Source: Halochromatium sp.
GTDB lineage: Bacteria; Pseudomonadota; Gammaproteobacteria; Chromatiales; Chromatiaceae
Direction: 5' to 3'
Length of the DNA: 64,000 nt
NCBI GenBank assembly: GCA_010912705.1
Contig: POWB01000019.1
Span: 1-64,000 of the forward strand
Positions 15,334 through 25,188 of this stretch are shown piece after piece. The notes beneath the pieces were generated by a model. That model made no database searches. It worked only from the letters and a program-made list of their open reading frames with translations, and had not been told where the DNA came from. Made by a program: the position numbers and the translations under genes. Positions within the stretch are counted from its first letter, which is position 1. Every line of letters starts with the position of its first letter.

Positions 15334-17105
15334 CTAGGCGGCCTTCTGGTATAGGGCGGTTTCGAGTTCGTGCACGGCGGCGAGATAGTCGGCCTTGCCG
15401 CCAAAGAGTTTGATGATCTCGACCGGAGTGCCCAGGCTGGGCAGCGGGTCCACCTTGAGGATGTCCAGGGATTCGACGCTGCGGATGCCAGCATCGGCAT
15501 ATTTCTGGAGCAGGGCATCGAGCACGGCGCGGGCTTGGTCGCCATAGCGGCCAAAGAGGTTGCGCTTGCGCACCTGCTCGGCGCGTTCTTGCCGTGTCAG
15601 GGACGGTTGGTCGAAGGCGACGTGGCAGACCAGATCGAAGGCATCGTAGTCGCGACCGACCTGCTCGGCCAGTTCGTCCAGAAACACCCCTTGGGCGGCC
15701 AGCTCTTCCAAGATCACCTGCTTGCGGTCGGCCTCGTTCCAGGCGTTGAGGAAGGCGTCCAGCGAGCTGTAGGCCTTGCGCAGGGTCTTGCGGGAGTAGT
15801 CGCGCAAGGATTCGGTGATGAGCTTGCCGTCGGCGTCGAGATACTGGACGCGCTCGGTGACGACGCGGACCTCGACATCGTCGACGTAATAGCGCTGGAC
15901 GCCGGGGCCGGGCGGGTCTTGGGCGGCACGGAAGGGATCAGCGTCGCCTGCACCCTCGGCGCCTCCTTCCCCCACTTGCAGCTCGTCGTCCGGCGGGATG
16001 GGCGGCTGATCAGGGCCGGGCTCGAAGATCTGCACCGGATCACCATCGAAGTCCGGATCGGCGAAGAGGGCCGTGGCCCGCCTGAAATCCATGATGGTGA
16101 AGTAGAGCTTGCCGTAGTCCTCGTTGATGCGGGTGCCACGGCCGATGATCTGCTTGAACTCGGTCATCGAGCCGATGCGCTTGTCGAGCACGATCAGTCG
16201 GCAGGTCTGGGCATCGACGCCGGTGGACATGAGCTGGGAGGTCACGGCGATGACCGGAAAGGTGGATTCCGGGTCGATAAAGTTGTCGAGCTGCGCCTTG
16301 CCCTCGTCGTTGTCGCCGGTGATGCGCATGATGTACTTGCTGTTGGCGGCGGCCAGGTCCGGGTTGGCATTGACCAGGGCCTGACGCATGCGCTCGGCAT
16401 GGTCGATGTTCTGGCAGAAGACGATGGTCTTGGCGAAGCGATCGGTCGCCTTGAGGAACTCGGTGATCTTGGCGGCGACCAGTTGGGTGCGCCGTTCCAG
16501 CACCAAGGCGCGGTCGTAGTCGCTGTCGTTGTATTCGCGGTCCTCGATGGCATGACCGAACCGGTCGGTCTGTCCGGACTCCGGCCGCCAGCCGTCCAGA
16601 TCCCGATCCAGCCCAATCCGCACCACCTTGTAGGGCGCGAGAAAGCCGTCCGCGATGCCCTGCCGCAGCGAGTAGCTGTAGAGGGGCTCGCCGAAGTAGT
16701 CGATGTTGGAGACGTCCTTGGTCTCCTTGGGAGTGGCGGTCATGCCGATCTGGGTCGCCGTTGAGAAGTAGTCGAGCACCTTGCGCCAGGCCGCGTCGTC
16801 CGCCGCGCTGCCCCGGTGACACTCGTCGACGAAGACCAGATCGAAGAAGTCCGGGGAGAACTGCCGGTAGATGTTCTGCTCCTCCTCGGTGCCGGTCACC
16901 GCTTGATAGAGACAGAGATAGATCTCGAACGCCTTGTCTACCGTCCGATGGGTGATCTTGGTCATCGCCTGACCGAAGGGCTTGAAGTCGTTGGTCTTGG
17001 TCTGATCGGCGAGGATGTTGCGGTCGACCAGGAACAGGATGCGTTGCTTGGCGCCGGGATGAACTTAGTGCGGATGTCGGCTTCGGTCAGCGCCTGCTTG
17101 TGCAT
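15334..17105 (-). pseudogene. hsdR: Type I restriction endonuclease subunit with internal deletion
   Basis: From 16965 leftward the reading frame encodes helicase motifs of an EcoEI-like Hsd[11 protein letters not shown] (DECH box), GMTATPKET (motif III region), and [20 protein letters not shown] (motif VI region), then the C-terminal domain to the stop at 15334. Upstream, 17105-17060 encodes the normal start [16 protein letters not shown] in a different frame. It runs directly into [19 protein letters not shown], which normally lies well over a hundred residues further on. The PDDEXK nuclease domain and Walker A motif between them are gone, and the junction near 17055-17060 shifts the frame. 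The locus should therefore not cut DNA. It is read first in the hsdR-hsdM transcript. Confidence 0.85.
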
Positions 17106-17234
17106 GCCTGGATGAGCGTCCTTGTTGGATTCAGGTTGCCTTGGGCTGCGTCCCCGGCCGATTTTCCGAGTATGCGACCGGGCTTGTAACGGCCGCTCAA
17201 GCGGATCGCGCGAGCATTCACCACCCCCTGCGCA

Positions 17235-17471
17235 TCAACCGCGTCGCCTGGTACTCAGGATATAGACCAACGAGCCGATGAGCATCACCACCATTGAGAA
17301 GCCAAACCAGCCGAGAAAGAGGTACAGCACGCGCGACCAAACGATGCCGCCCGCGGCAGCCTCGGTGAGATCGACGGCCTCTTGGTGCAGGAAGCCAATC
17401 AAGGTCATGACCAAGGCTAGCACCAGCGACCAAAACGCTGAGAACAGGAGGAGATTCGGCTTCTTTTTCAT
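17235..17471 (-). CDS. Small two-helix membrane protein
   Basis: The 78-residue protein starts MKKKPNLLLF and has two hydrophobic segments near residues 8-27 and 47-70, ending in STRRRG. It starts 31 bases after the stop of the LeuA-like gene on the same strand, so it probably lies at the end of the thrC/LeuA-like transcript. The frame is open further upstream into the LeuA-like gene, but the MKKK start looks right for a membrane protein. I do not recognise the family; it has no catalytic motif. Confidence 0.65.
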   Translation of the reverse strand: MKKKPNLLLFSAFWSLVLALVMTLIGFLHQEAVDLTEAAAGGIVWSRVLYLFLGWFGFSMVVMLIGSLVYILSTRRRG

Positions 17472-17502
17472 CGGCAAAACGCTGGTGGAGATTAGTCCGC
17501 GC

Positions 17503-19134
17503 TCAGGCCGCGTCTGCGGCATCCGCTGTCGATACAGCATCAATGGCGGCATCGGTGGCGGCATCATTGGCAATCGCGGCATCAGCCAGATCCCGCTTAC
17601 GCTTGACCGACCAGTGGATCACTAGATTCAGCATGCGCATGGTCGCGCCAATCGCGGCGAAGACCTGATTCGCATGCACACCACGGGTCTTGAACTGACC
17701 GCGCTCATCGGCCCAGGTGATGGCGCACTCGGTCAGCGCATCAGAGCGCCCGCCCTTGGGTATCCGCACCTCATAGTCGACCAGCTCCGGCAGGCTCAGG
17801 CCTTGGGTCTTGACCACACGCGCCAGCGCCTTGTTGAAGGCATCGAAGCCACCGTTGCCGCTGCCCGTCGCGGTCAGATGCTCGCCTCGCAGACAGATCT
17901 TGATGCTCGCCGTCGACTCCAGTCCGTAGCTCGAGGAGACATTACAGGCGAGCAGCTCGGCGTGGCTGTAATCCTTGCTCTCGAGCACCTCGGCGATGAT
18001 GAAGGGGAGGTCGTCCGCGGTGATGGTCTTCTTCGAGTCACCCAGCTCGACCACCCGCTGTAGCACCTTGCGCTGATTCTCTTCTGAGAGCGTGATGCCG
18101 ATACGCTCGAGATTCTTCGCCAGCGACGCCTTGCCCGCGAGCTTTCCAAGCGCATAGACGCGCCGGCGCCCGAACCGCTCCGGCGACAGCTTGGTGAAAT
18201 ACAGATGGCCCTTGTTGTCGCCATCGGCATGGATGCCAGCGGTTTGTGTGAAGACATCGTCGCCCACGATCGGCGCGTTATCACCGATACGCTTGCCGGA
18301 GAAGTACTGCACCAGCTCGCTGACATGCCCCAGATGGCTCTCGTCGATGCCGATCTCCATACCGAGCTGATCGCGGAGATTGACCACCACTTCGGCCAGC
18401 GAGGCATTCCCGGCGCGCTCGCCTAGACAGTTCACCGTGCAGTGCACCGCCGCCGCGCCGGCCTGAGCCGCAGCGAAGACGTTGGCCGTGGCCAGGCCGT
18501 AGTCATTATGCGGATGGAAGTCGAAGCGGCTCTCCGGAAAGCGGCGGATCATATCCGACATGGCCGCGAAGACCCGTTCCGGTGTCATCACGCCGAGGGT
18601 GTCCGGCAGCATAAAATGGCCGACACCGCTCTCTGCAAGCGACTCGATCAGCGCGTAGACATAACCGGGATTGTCGACATAGCCGTTCGACCAATCCTCC
18701 AGGTACAGATTCACCTGTAGCCCGCGCTCCCGTGCGAGGGCGATGTTCGCTCGCACATCCGCGGCATGATGCTCAGGCGTCTTGCCTAGCTGCACGCGGC
18801 AATGCTTCTCGCTGCCCTTGGCCAGCAGGTTGATGACATGACCACCGGCGCGCCGAATCCAGTCGACGCTGCGGCCCCCATCGACGAAGCCGAGCACCTC
18901 GACACGCTCATCGAGCCCCTTCGTCCTCGCCCAGTCGATGATCTGCGCCACCGCTGCCAGCTCGCCTTCTGAGACCCGCGCCGAGGCGACCTCGATGCGG
19001 TCAACGCGCAGCAGCTCAAGCAGCGCCTTGGCGATGTTCACCTTCTCATCGGGTGAGAAGGACACCCCTTGCGTCTGCTCGCCGTCACGCAGCGTGGTAT
19101 CGAGGATCAGGATACGTTGGTCGTCTGGGGTCAC
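17503..19134 (-). CDS. LeuA/CimA family synthase (2-isopropylmalate or citramalate synthase type)
   Basis: The enzyme belongs to the HMG-CoA-lyase-like aldol condensation family: LDTTLRDGEQ near the N-terminus, FHPHNDYGLATAN (metal-binding His pair), and NCLGERAGNASL. A C-terminal domain resembling the LeuA allosteric fold starts near residue 400 (LLACNVSSSYGLESTASIKI). Family members join acetyl-CoA to a 2-oxo acid: 2-oxoisovalerate for leucine, or pyruvate to give citramalate and 2-oxobutyrate for isoleucine. Sequence by eye does not settle which. The start is most likely GTG at 19134, 37 bases after the thrC stop; the frame is open further. The alanine/aspartate-rich tail after residue 520 (DAAIANDAATDAAIDA) is low-complexity and unusual. 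Confidence 0.8.
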   Translation of the reverse strand: MTPDDQRILILDTTLRDGEQTQGVSFSPDEKVNIAKALLELLRVDRIEVASARVSEGELAAVAQIIDWARTKGLDERVEVLGFVDGGRSVDWIRRAGGHVINLLAKGSEKHCRVQLGKTPEHHAADVRANIALARERGLQVNLYLEDWSNGYVDNPGYVYALIESLAESGVGHFMLPDTLGVMTPERVFAAMSDMIRRFPESRFDFHPHNDYGLATANVFAAAQAGAAAVHCTVNCLGERAGNASLAEVVVNLRDQLGMEIGIDESHLGHVSELVQYFSGKRIGDNAPIVGDDVFTQTAGIHADGDNKGHLYFTKLSPERFGRRRVYALGKLAGKASLAKNLERIGITLSEENQRKVLQRVVELGDSKKTITADDLPFIIAEVLESKDYSHAELLACNVSSSYGLESTASIKICLRGEHLTATGSGNGGFDAFNKALARVVKTQGLSLPELVDYEVRIPKGGRSDALTECAITWADERGQFKTRGVHANQVFAAIGATMRMLNLVIHWSVKRKRDLADAAIANDAATDAAIDAVSTADAADAA

Positions 19135-19171
19135 AGGATCTCGGAGCTCGCAGCTCGGTTGTTCATTAAGA

Positions 19172-20569
19172 TTAGGCTTCGACAGCGTCCAACGTCTCGC
19201 GCATGAAAGCACTCACCGCATCGGCATCGGCCGGAAGCTCAGCGCAGCGAGTCTCGCGCTCTAGCAGTCCCTGCAACGCGCGCGGCGGTGCTGGCTCGAT
19301 ACCGATGGCCTCAACCACCGCGGCATCGAACTTGGCGGGGTGCGCAGTCGCCAGCACCACGACCTCGGCCTCGGCCTGATCCGCCGCAGCCCTCGCCCCC
19401 ACCGCGGTGTGCGGACAGAGGATATAACCGCTGATCTCATAGACACGGCGGATCTCAGCGAGGGTCTCGGCATCAGAGACTGCGCGCGCGTCAAAGTCTT
19501 CTGCAACCCGCCGCTGCCGCTCGCCATCGACCTGCAGCTGACCGGTCTGCTCCAGTTCCGCCAGTAACGCGCGGACCGCCGCCGGGTCTTCATCGAGCAG
19601 ATAGTAGAGATAGCGCTCGAAGTTCGAGGCCAGCTGGATATCCATCGCCGGGCTCAGCGTCTGGAACACCTCGCCGGCCTGATAGACACCCGAGGCGACG
19701 AAGCGGCTGAGGATGTCGTTGCGATTGGTGGCGATGATCAGACGATCGATCGGCAGCCCCATGCGCTTTGCGAGCCAGCCGGCGAAGACGTCGCCAAAGT
19801 TGCCCGTCGGGACCGAGAAACTGATGCGATGCTCAGGATCACCACCGCTGATCCGGCCCCAAGCGTAGAAGTAGTAAATGGTCTGCGCTAGGATGCGCGC
19901 CAGATTGATCGAATTGACCGCACCAAGCCGATAGCGCTGCTTGAACGGCAGATCATTGAACAGCGTCTTGACGATGCGCTGAGCGTCATCGAAGGTGCCC
20001 AGCACGGCGATATTGTGCACATTGGCATCGAGCACCGTGGTCATCTGCCGCTCTTGGATCGGCGAGACGCGACCCTTGGGGTGCAGGATGAAGATATCGA
20101 TGCCGGCCTTGCCGCGCACGCCGTAGATCGCCGCCGAGCCGGTGTCGCCCGAGGTGGCGCCAAGGATGCGCAGCACGCCACCCTCGCGAGCAATCAGATA
20201 CTCAAACAGGTTGCCGAGCAACTGTAGCGCAACGTCCTTGAACGCCGCTGTTGGACCGTGGAAGAGTTCGAGCCACTGCCGCCCGCCATGCTCCGCCAGC
20301 GGTGTGACCTCTGGATGCAGGAAGGTCGCGTAGGAGCGCTCGACCAGGTCAACCAGGTCAGCATGCGGGATGCTGTCGCCGACAAAGGGCGACAGAACCT
20401 CCACGGCCAACTCCTGGAAGCTGAGCTGAGACCATGCCTTTAAGGTATCCGCGGATAGGCTCGGGATGCGCTCAGGCACCAACAGCCCGCCGTCGGTCCC
20501 CAAACCCATCATCACCGCATCGGCAAAGTCGACCGGCTCAACGCCGCCGCGTGTACTCAGGTATCGCAT
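19172..20569 (-). CDS. thrC: Threonine synthase
   Basis: This PLP enzyme converts O-phosphohomoserine to threonine. The 465-residue product opens with the family start MRYLSTRGG. The PLP lysine is in FHGPTAAFKDVALQLL near residue 113, followed by LGATSGDTGSAAI (phosphate-binding loop region), VPTGNFGDVFAGW, and a late LATAHPAKF block. This layout fits the ThrC group typical of Gammaproteobacteria and fungi. It is followed on the same strand by the LeuA-like synthase 37 bases on. Together they bracket 2-oxobutyrate supply (threonine via deaminase, or citramalate), suggesting shared control of isoleucine or threonine synthesis. No damage seen. Confidence 0.96.
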   Translation of the reverse strand: MRYLSTRGGVEPVDFADAVMMGLGTDGGLLVPERIPSLSADTLKAWSQLSFQELAVEVLSPFVGDSIPHADLVDLVERSYATFLHPEVTPLAEHGGRQWLELFHGPTAAFKDVALQLLGNLFEYLIAREGGVLRILGATSGDTGSAAIYGVRGKAGIDIFILHPKGRVSPIQERQMTTVLDANVHNIAVLGTFDDAQRIVKTLFNDLPFKQRYRLGAVNSINLARILAQTIYYFYAWGRISGGDPEHRISFSVPTGNFGDVFAGWLAKRMGLPIDRLIIATNRNDILSRFVASGVYQAGEVFQTLSPAMDIQLASNFERYLYYLLDEDPAAVRALLAELEQTGQLQVDGERQRRVAEDFDARAVSDAETLAEIRRVYEISGYILCPHTAVGARAAADQAEAEVVVLATAHPAKFDAAVVEAIGIEPAPPRALQGLLERETRCAELPADADAVSAFMRETLDAVEA

Positions 20570-21068
20570 CGCATCTTAGATCGTCAGTTGAGATGAGTGC
20601 TGGGCAGATCGCCCGCCAGCCCGTCAAGGTAGTGAAAAGGCGCTCCAGTAGCAACAGGCGAGCCAAGGGAAAAGCATCATATCAACCGATAAGGCCATCA
20701 AAAACAATCTTTTAAAGTCATCCTGCCGCAAGCCCTGCCACAACTCCGACAACCCCCGCGCCAGTCACCGATCTGTCATCAAAACCCGCGATACAGCATA
20801 GAGCCCCACCCAAAATTGAGACTTTTTCTCGGATATTCAGACCCTTCAGCTCAGACGCCTTGTCGTTGACAGGGGATTGTACCGGGCAACACAATGCGCG
20901 ACCGCTTGCAAAGCTAGGGATGCCGCTTGGCAGCGCGGACGTCATGATGCCAAAAACAACGGCCGGGGCTTCGGCGGCAGCAGCCGCTCCGACGCAACGC
21001 TGGCACTAACCAAGTGCCGGCCCCGATCTTTTCACCTAATCTGATCTCTTGAGGGAGGGACATCAACG
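20570..21068. other. Divergent intergenic region between thrC and DUF4212
   Basis: This 499-base region must hold the promoters for leftward thrC and for rightward DUF4212-symporter. I see no gene in it; short ORFs on both strands show no family resemblance. A small hairpin GGCACT/AGTGCC (21002-21018) lies 50 bases before the DUF4212 GTG, and a strong ribosome binding site GAGGGAGGG follows at 21051-21059. No clear -10/-35 pair or sigma-54 element was found by eye. Confidence 0.5.
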
Positions 21069-21323
21069 GTGACACCCGAAAACCGTTCCGCCTATTGGAA
21101 GTCGAATATTCGACTTGTAACCATTCTACTGATCATCTGGTTTGCCGTGTCCTACGGGCTCGGCATCCTCTTGGTCGAGCCACTCAACCAATTCCACCTC
21201 GGTGGCTACCCGCTCGGATTCTGGTTCGCACAGCAGGGCTCGATCTATGCCTTTCTGGTGCTGATCTTTGCCTATGCATTCGGCATGAACCGGCTCGACA
21301 AGAAATTCGACGTGGAAGAATAA
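21069..21323 (+). CDS. DUF4212 protein, small subunit of sodium/substrate symporter
   Basis: The 84-residue protein has two transmembrane segments near residues 15-35 and 52-72. It begins MTPENRSAYWKSNIRL and carries the family-typical FHLGGYPLGFWFAQQGS between the segments. DUF4212 proteins are nearly always encoded directly before a VC_2705-type sodium:solute symporter and are presumed to be its small subunit. Here the gap is 16 bases. The start is GTG at 21069 with a strong GAGGGAGGG site, and an ATG start is not available. Confidence 0.93.
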   Translation: MTPENRSAYWKSNIRLVTILLIIWFAVSYGLGILLVEPLNQFHLGGYPLGFWFAQQGSIYAFLVLIFAYAFGMNRLDKKFDVEE

Positions 21324-21339
21324 TTAGGAGCCGCCACTC

Positions 21340-23190
21340 ATGAATAATCTCGATATCTGGACCTATTCGGTCGTCGGCTTCACCTTCGCCACCTACATCG
21401 GCATCGCCATCTGGGCGCGTGCCGGAACCACCGGCGAATTCTACGTCGCCGGCAAGGGCGTCCATCCCGTGCTCAACGGCATGGCCACCGGCGCCGACTG
21501 GATGTCCGCCGCATCCTTCATCTCGATGGCCGGCCTGATCGCCTTCAATGGCTATGGCGCATCAGTGTTCCTGATGGGCTGGACCGGCGGCTACGTGCTG
21601 CTCGCCCTGCTGCTCGCGCCCTACCTGCGTAAGTTTGGCAAGTTCACGGTGCCGGAGTTCATCGGCGACCGCTATTACTCGCAGGCCGCGCGCATCGTCG
21701 CCGTCATCTGTCTGATCCTGGCCTCGATTACCTACGTTATCGGCCAGATGAAGGGTATCGGTGTGGCCTTCTCGCGCTTCCTCGAGGTCTCCTACGACGT
21801 CGGCCTGTACATCGGTATGGGCATCGTCGCGGTCTACGCCGTGCTTGGCGGCATGAAGGGCATCACCTACACCCAGATCGCCCAATATGTCGTACTGATC
21901 ATGGCCTATACCATTCCGGCCATCTTCATCTCGTTGAACCTCACCGGCAATCCGTTCCCACAGCTTGGTCTTGGTAGCGAGTATGTCCCCGATGGCGTCG
22001 CTAGCGGCATGAGTCTGCTCGATAAGCTTGACCAGGTCGTCACCGATCTTGGCTTCAAGGAGTACACCACGCAGACCATGGGCAGCACGCTGAACATGTT
22101 TGCCTATACCCTGTCGCTAATGATCGGCACCGCCGGTCTGCCCCACGTCATCATTCGCTTCTTCACCGTACCCACCGTCAAGGACGCTCGCTTCTCGGCC
22201 GGTTGGGCGCTGGTCTTCATCGCCCTGCTCTACACCACAGCGCCAGCAGTCGGCGCCATGGCTCGACTGAACTTTACTGACACCCTGATGGTACAGAACA
22301 CCGAAAGTACCGAGCAGGGCCTTGCCTCCTTTGACCCTCTGCCCTACGCGGAGGTGCCGCAGTGGTTCAAGAACTGGCAAGAGACCGGTCTGCTGGTCTG
22401 GGAAGACCTGAACGAAGACGGCAAGATGCAGTATTACAATGACAAGAACGAGGCCACCGTGGCCGAGGCCGAGGCCTTAGGATACAAGGGTAGCGAGATC
22501 TTCCACGGCACCGGCGGCGCCCTGAAGCCGGGACCCGACCGTGACATCATGGTGTTGGCAAATCCAGAGATCGCGGGACTGCCAAACTGGGTCATCGCCT
22601 TGGTCGTCGCCGGTGGTCTGGCCGCAGCGCTCTCGACCGCAGCTGGGCTGTTGCTCGCCATCTCTTCGGCGATCTCTCATGACCTGCTCAAGAGCATCTT
22701 CATGAAAGACATCTCAGAGAAGGCCGAGCTCAATGCCGGACGTATCTCGATGATCGGTGCCATCCTCGTTGCCGGCTATCTGGGTCTCAATCCACCGGGC
22801 TTTGCGGCCGGCACCGTGGCCATCGCCTTTGGCCTCGCCGCCTCGTCGATCTTCCCGGCGCTGATGATGGGTATCTTCTACAAGCGGATGAATAATACGG
22901 GCGCGGTCGCTGGCATGATTGCCGGTATCACCGTCACCCTGCTCTACGTGTTCCAGCATAAGGGCATCTTCTTCATCCCGGGTACCGAGTTCCTGGCACC
23001 GCAGCTCGGCATGGGACCCGACTGGTTCCTTGGCATCTCGCCGAATGCCTTTGGCGCTGTGGGCGCGATCATCAACTTTGCCGTCGCCTTCATCGTCTCT
23101 GCGGTCACCGCTCCACCACCAGAGCATATCCAGCATCTAGTCGAGGATGTGCGCGTGCCACGTGGCGCCGGTGCGGCCACTGACCACTGA
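21340..23190 (+). CDS. Sodium:solute symporter, VC_2705 type (acetate or small carboxylate uptake)
   Basis: The 616-residue inner-membrane protein belongs to the SSS family, with around 13 membrane segments. FYVAGKGVHPVLNGMATGADWMSAASFISMAG lies near residues 30-62, and the characteristic gap region near 310-390 holds an insert with acidic LNEDGKM and YNDKNEAT. It resembles the VC_2705-type subgroup linked to acetate or other short carboxylates by genomic context; the substrate is not proven by sequence. It is encoded 16 bases after DUF4212. A classic rho-independent terminator follows 60 bases after the stop, so the two-gene unit ends there. Confidence 0.93.
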   Translation: MNNLDIWTYSVVGFTFATYIGIAIWARAGTTGEFYVAGKGVHPVLNGMATGADWMSAASFISMAGLIAFNGYGASVFLMGWTGGYVLLALLLAPYLRKFGKFTVPEFIGDRYYSQAARIVAVICLILASITYVIGQMKGIGVAFSRFLEVSYDVGLYIGMGIVAVYAVLGGMKGITYTQIAQYVVLIMAYTIPAIFISLNLTGNPFPQLGLGSEYVPDGVASGMSLLDKLDQVVTDLGFKEYTTQTMGSTLNMFAYTLSLMIGTAGLPHVIIRFFTVPTVKDARFSAGWALVFIALLYTTAPAVGAMARLNFTDTLMVQNTESTEQGLASFDPLPYAEVPQWFKNWQETGLLVWEDLNEDGKMQYYNDKNEATVAEAEALGYKGSEIFHGTGGALKPGPDRDIMVLANPEIAGLPNWVIALVVAGGLAAALSTAAGLLLAISSAISHDLLKSIFMKDISEKAELNAGRISMIGAILVAGYLGLNPPGFAAGTVAIAFGLAASSIFPALMMGIFYKRMNNTGAVAGMIAGITVTLLYVFQHKGIFFIPGTEFLAPQLGMGPDWFLGISPNAFGAVGAIINFAVAFIVSAVTAPPPEHIQHLVEDVRVPRGAGAATDH

Positions 23191-23251
23191 ACCAGAGCAA
23201 TCCGATGGGCAGGGCGCGTCTTGCTGACGCCTCCTGCTCTCAGTCGATATT

Positions 23252-23276
23252 GCCCCGCATCTGCGGGGCTTTTTTT
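23252..23276 (+). terminator. Rho-independent terminator of the symporter operon
   Basis: GCCCCGC (23252-23258) pairs with GCGGGGC (23263-23269) around an ATCT loop and is followed directly by a run of seven T (23270-23276). It lies about 60 bases downstream of the symporter stop and insulates it from the RiPP genes to the right. Confidence 0.93.
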
Positions 23277-23660
23277 ACACCACTCACCGTCACTTGCAGC
23301 CCACGCCTAGCCAGAACACCAGCGCATACGTCAATCAGACGCTCTATTTGAGAGACATGATGGTCAAGCGGTGGGAACATGGCCAAAAGCAGCCGCCAGC
23401 CGATGCTCAACATGATATGGGTGAACTGCGCGCGAGCGAGCATCTACATTGTTGACCCGCATCAATGCTTAGCGCCTTAGATCAGAACGCTGGCATTTTG
23501 TCGATTAGCCTCTCTATATACTGCCAACCACGCCTGAATCGGGACAGAGTCATTGGAGCTGGATCTTTGTTATAAGCACTGAGTGATGCTGCCAAAGACT
23601 CGATTTATCCTGTCTCCGTTTCGCTCGCGATGGCCTTTGTGTCATTGAGGTGACCATAGA
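23277..23660. other. Intergenic region upstream of the RiPP cluster
   Basis: This 384-base region separates the symporter terminator from the first epimerase gene and presumably holds the cluster promoter. TATACT occurs at about 23516-23521, but its nearest upstream TTGTCG is only 13 bases away, so I cannot assign a promoter. A 67-residue leftward ORF overlaps the terminator and resembles nothing I know. No regulator gene, repeat or RNA element is evident. GC drops around 23460-23600 relative to flanks. Confidence 0.5.
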
Positions 23661-25148
23661 ATGAACGATCTGGCGGCGGGTGTTTTCAAACCAGCGCTCT
23701 CCGAGCAGGATATCAACGCTGGCTTTGTACCGCTCCTTGGTGACTTGGCGACGGTTCCCGCGGATTATCTGAGCGAGGTTGCCCAGACCAAGCGTGGCCT
23801 AGAGCGCTGGGTGAGCGATGCCAACTTTCGCGCCGCCTATGAGGACGACCCGGTCGCAGCACTCGCTGGGGCTAAGATTGATCTGATCCCAGATCAGATG
23901 ACGCCACTGATCCAGCGTGAAGCCGCATTACGCTTAAATGAGGCGATAAACGCCGGCGAAACCGATACCTATCCAACCTCTGTCCTGCGCTATCGCGCCT
24001 TCATCCGCGAGAAGATTCGTCATCGCCGCGAGCATCGGCTCGATAACCAGCCACGCCATCCACGGATGGCGAAATGGTGGCGCCGACAGGTCTATCGACT
24101 GGCTGGTCAACTCGGCTCGCAGAAGGCCGACCGTATTGTGCATGCACCGGCCGCGTTCGAGCTCTCAAAAGGCTGCTCGGTGCACTGCTGGTTTTGCGCG
24201 CTCCGTGCCGAGCATCTTAAGGCGAATTGGGAATATGGCCCCGAGACCTCGCGTCAATGGCGCGAGATCTTGACGCTGATGCAGGAGCTACTCGGTCCGG
24301 CCTTGCGACAAGGCTTTTGTTACTGGGCGACCGAGCCCTTGGATAACCCTGATTACGAGCGGTTCCTTGGTGATTTTCATGCCGTGCTCGGCGGCTGCCC
24401 GCAAACCACCACGGCCCGCCCAACAGCCGATATCGAGCGAACCCGTCGCCTCCTGCGCTTGACCTATGGCTACGGCGTCAACATCGACCGTTTCTCGATC
24501 CTCTCGCTCGGCGTCTTCAACCGGGTCCATGAGGCCTTCAGCGCCGAGGAGCTCTTGCGCGTGGAGCTCCTGCCGCAGAATCCCGACGCCGATGAGCGTC
24601 ACAAGAAGGCACTGGTCGGTCGTGCACAAGACCATGCGCAGCAGCGCGCGCGCGAGCTGAATGCCGAGAGCGCCAGCTCAACCACTGCCTGTCTGTCAGG
24701 GTTTCTCCTCAACATGGTCGAGCACCGCGTCGAGCTGATCACGCCCTGTCCAGCCAGTGCACGCTGGCCGCTCGGCTTTTGGGTGATCGATGCGGCGACC
24801 TTCTCATCGCCTGCGGATCTCGATGCGATCATGCGGCGGATGATCGCCGAGCACATGCCGAGCGATCTTCCCCTGCTCGAGCCAGTGCGGCTGCGCCCCG
24901 ACCTCAGAGTGCGCGTCATCGACGATACCAGCCTCAAGCTCCAGTCGCGCCTGACATTGACGATCTCGAGTCAGCCTTGTGCGCGGCAGCTCGCGGATCT
25001 GCTCGCGAACGGCGACTGCTCGCCGGCGGAGATTGCCGAGCGTCGCGAGCAGGAGGCCGATGTGCCCCAGGCGGAGACCCTCTATCTGCTGCAGGACCTG
25101 TTCGACAAAGGCATCTTCGATGAAGAGCCACGCCCAGCCGCAGAATGA
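23661..25148 (+). CDS. Radical SAM RiPP-maturation amino acid epimerase (PoyD/OspD-like), copy 1
   Basis: Such enzymes invert selected residues of a ribosomal precursor from L to D. They generate a 5'-deoxyadenosyl radical and re-donate hydrogen, usually from a cysteine. The 495-residue product has the cluster motif CSVHCWFC (Cys172, Cys176, Cys179) followed by ALRAEHLK, the internal FCYWATEPLDNPDYE, and the family block ACLSGFLLNMVEHRVELITPCP with Cys344 and Cys363. Residues 41-75 resemble the helical part of the precursor's own leader. It is the first gene of a rightward series, 40 bases before copy 2. The start has no strong Shine-Dalgarno. Assignment to the epimerase group rests on the shared motif order and the precursor context. 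Confidence 0.9.
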   Translation: MNDLAAGVFKPALSEQDINAGFVPLLGDLATVPADYLSEVAQTKRGLERWVSDANFRAAYEDDPVAALAGAKIDLIPDQMTPLIQREAALRLNEAINAGETDTYPTSVLRYRAFIREKIRHRREHRLDNQPRHPRMAKWWRRQVYRLAGQLGSQKADRIVHAPAAFELSKGCSVHCWFCALRAEHLKANWEYGPETSRQWREILTLMQELLGPALRQGFCYWATEPLDNPDYERFLGDFHAVLGGCPQTTTARPTADIERTRRLLRLTYGYGVNIDRFSILSLGVFNRVHEAFSAEELLRVELLPQNPDADERHKKALVGRAQDHAQQRARELNAESASSTTACLSGFLLNMVEHRVELITPCPASARWPLGFWVIDAATFSSPADLDAIMRRMIAEHMPSDLPLLEPVRLRPDLRVRVIDDTSLKLQSRLTLTISSQPCARQLADLLANGDCSPAEIAERREQEADVPQAETLYLLQDLFDKGIFDEEPRPAAE

Positions 25149-25188
25149 GCGCAGAATGAGCGCTTAACTCAACAGCGAGGTCCGAGAC

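Noticed and set aside
14191-16764. Long rightward ORFs (318 and 464 residues) opposite hsdM and hsdR
   Set aside because: They are frame shadows of conserved hsd genes with no family similarity.
23240-23443. 67-residue leftward ORF before the RiPP cluster
   Set aside because: It overlaps the terminator of the symporter unit and shows no family resemblance or start signal.
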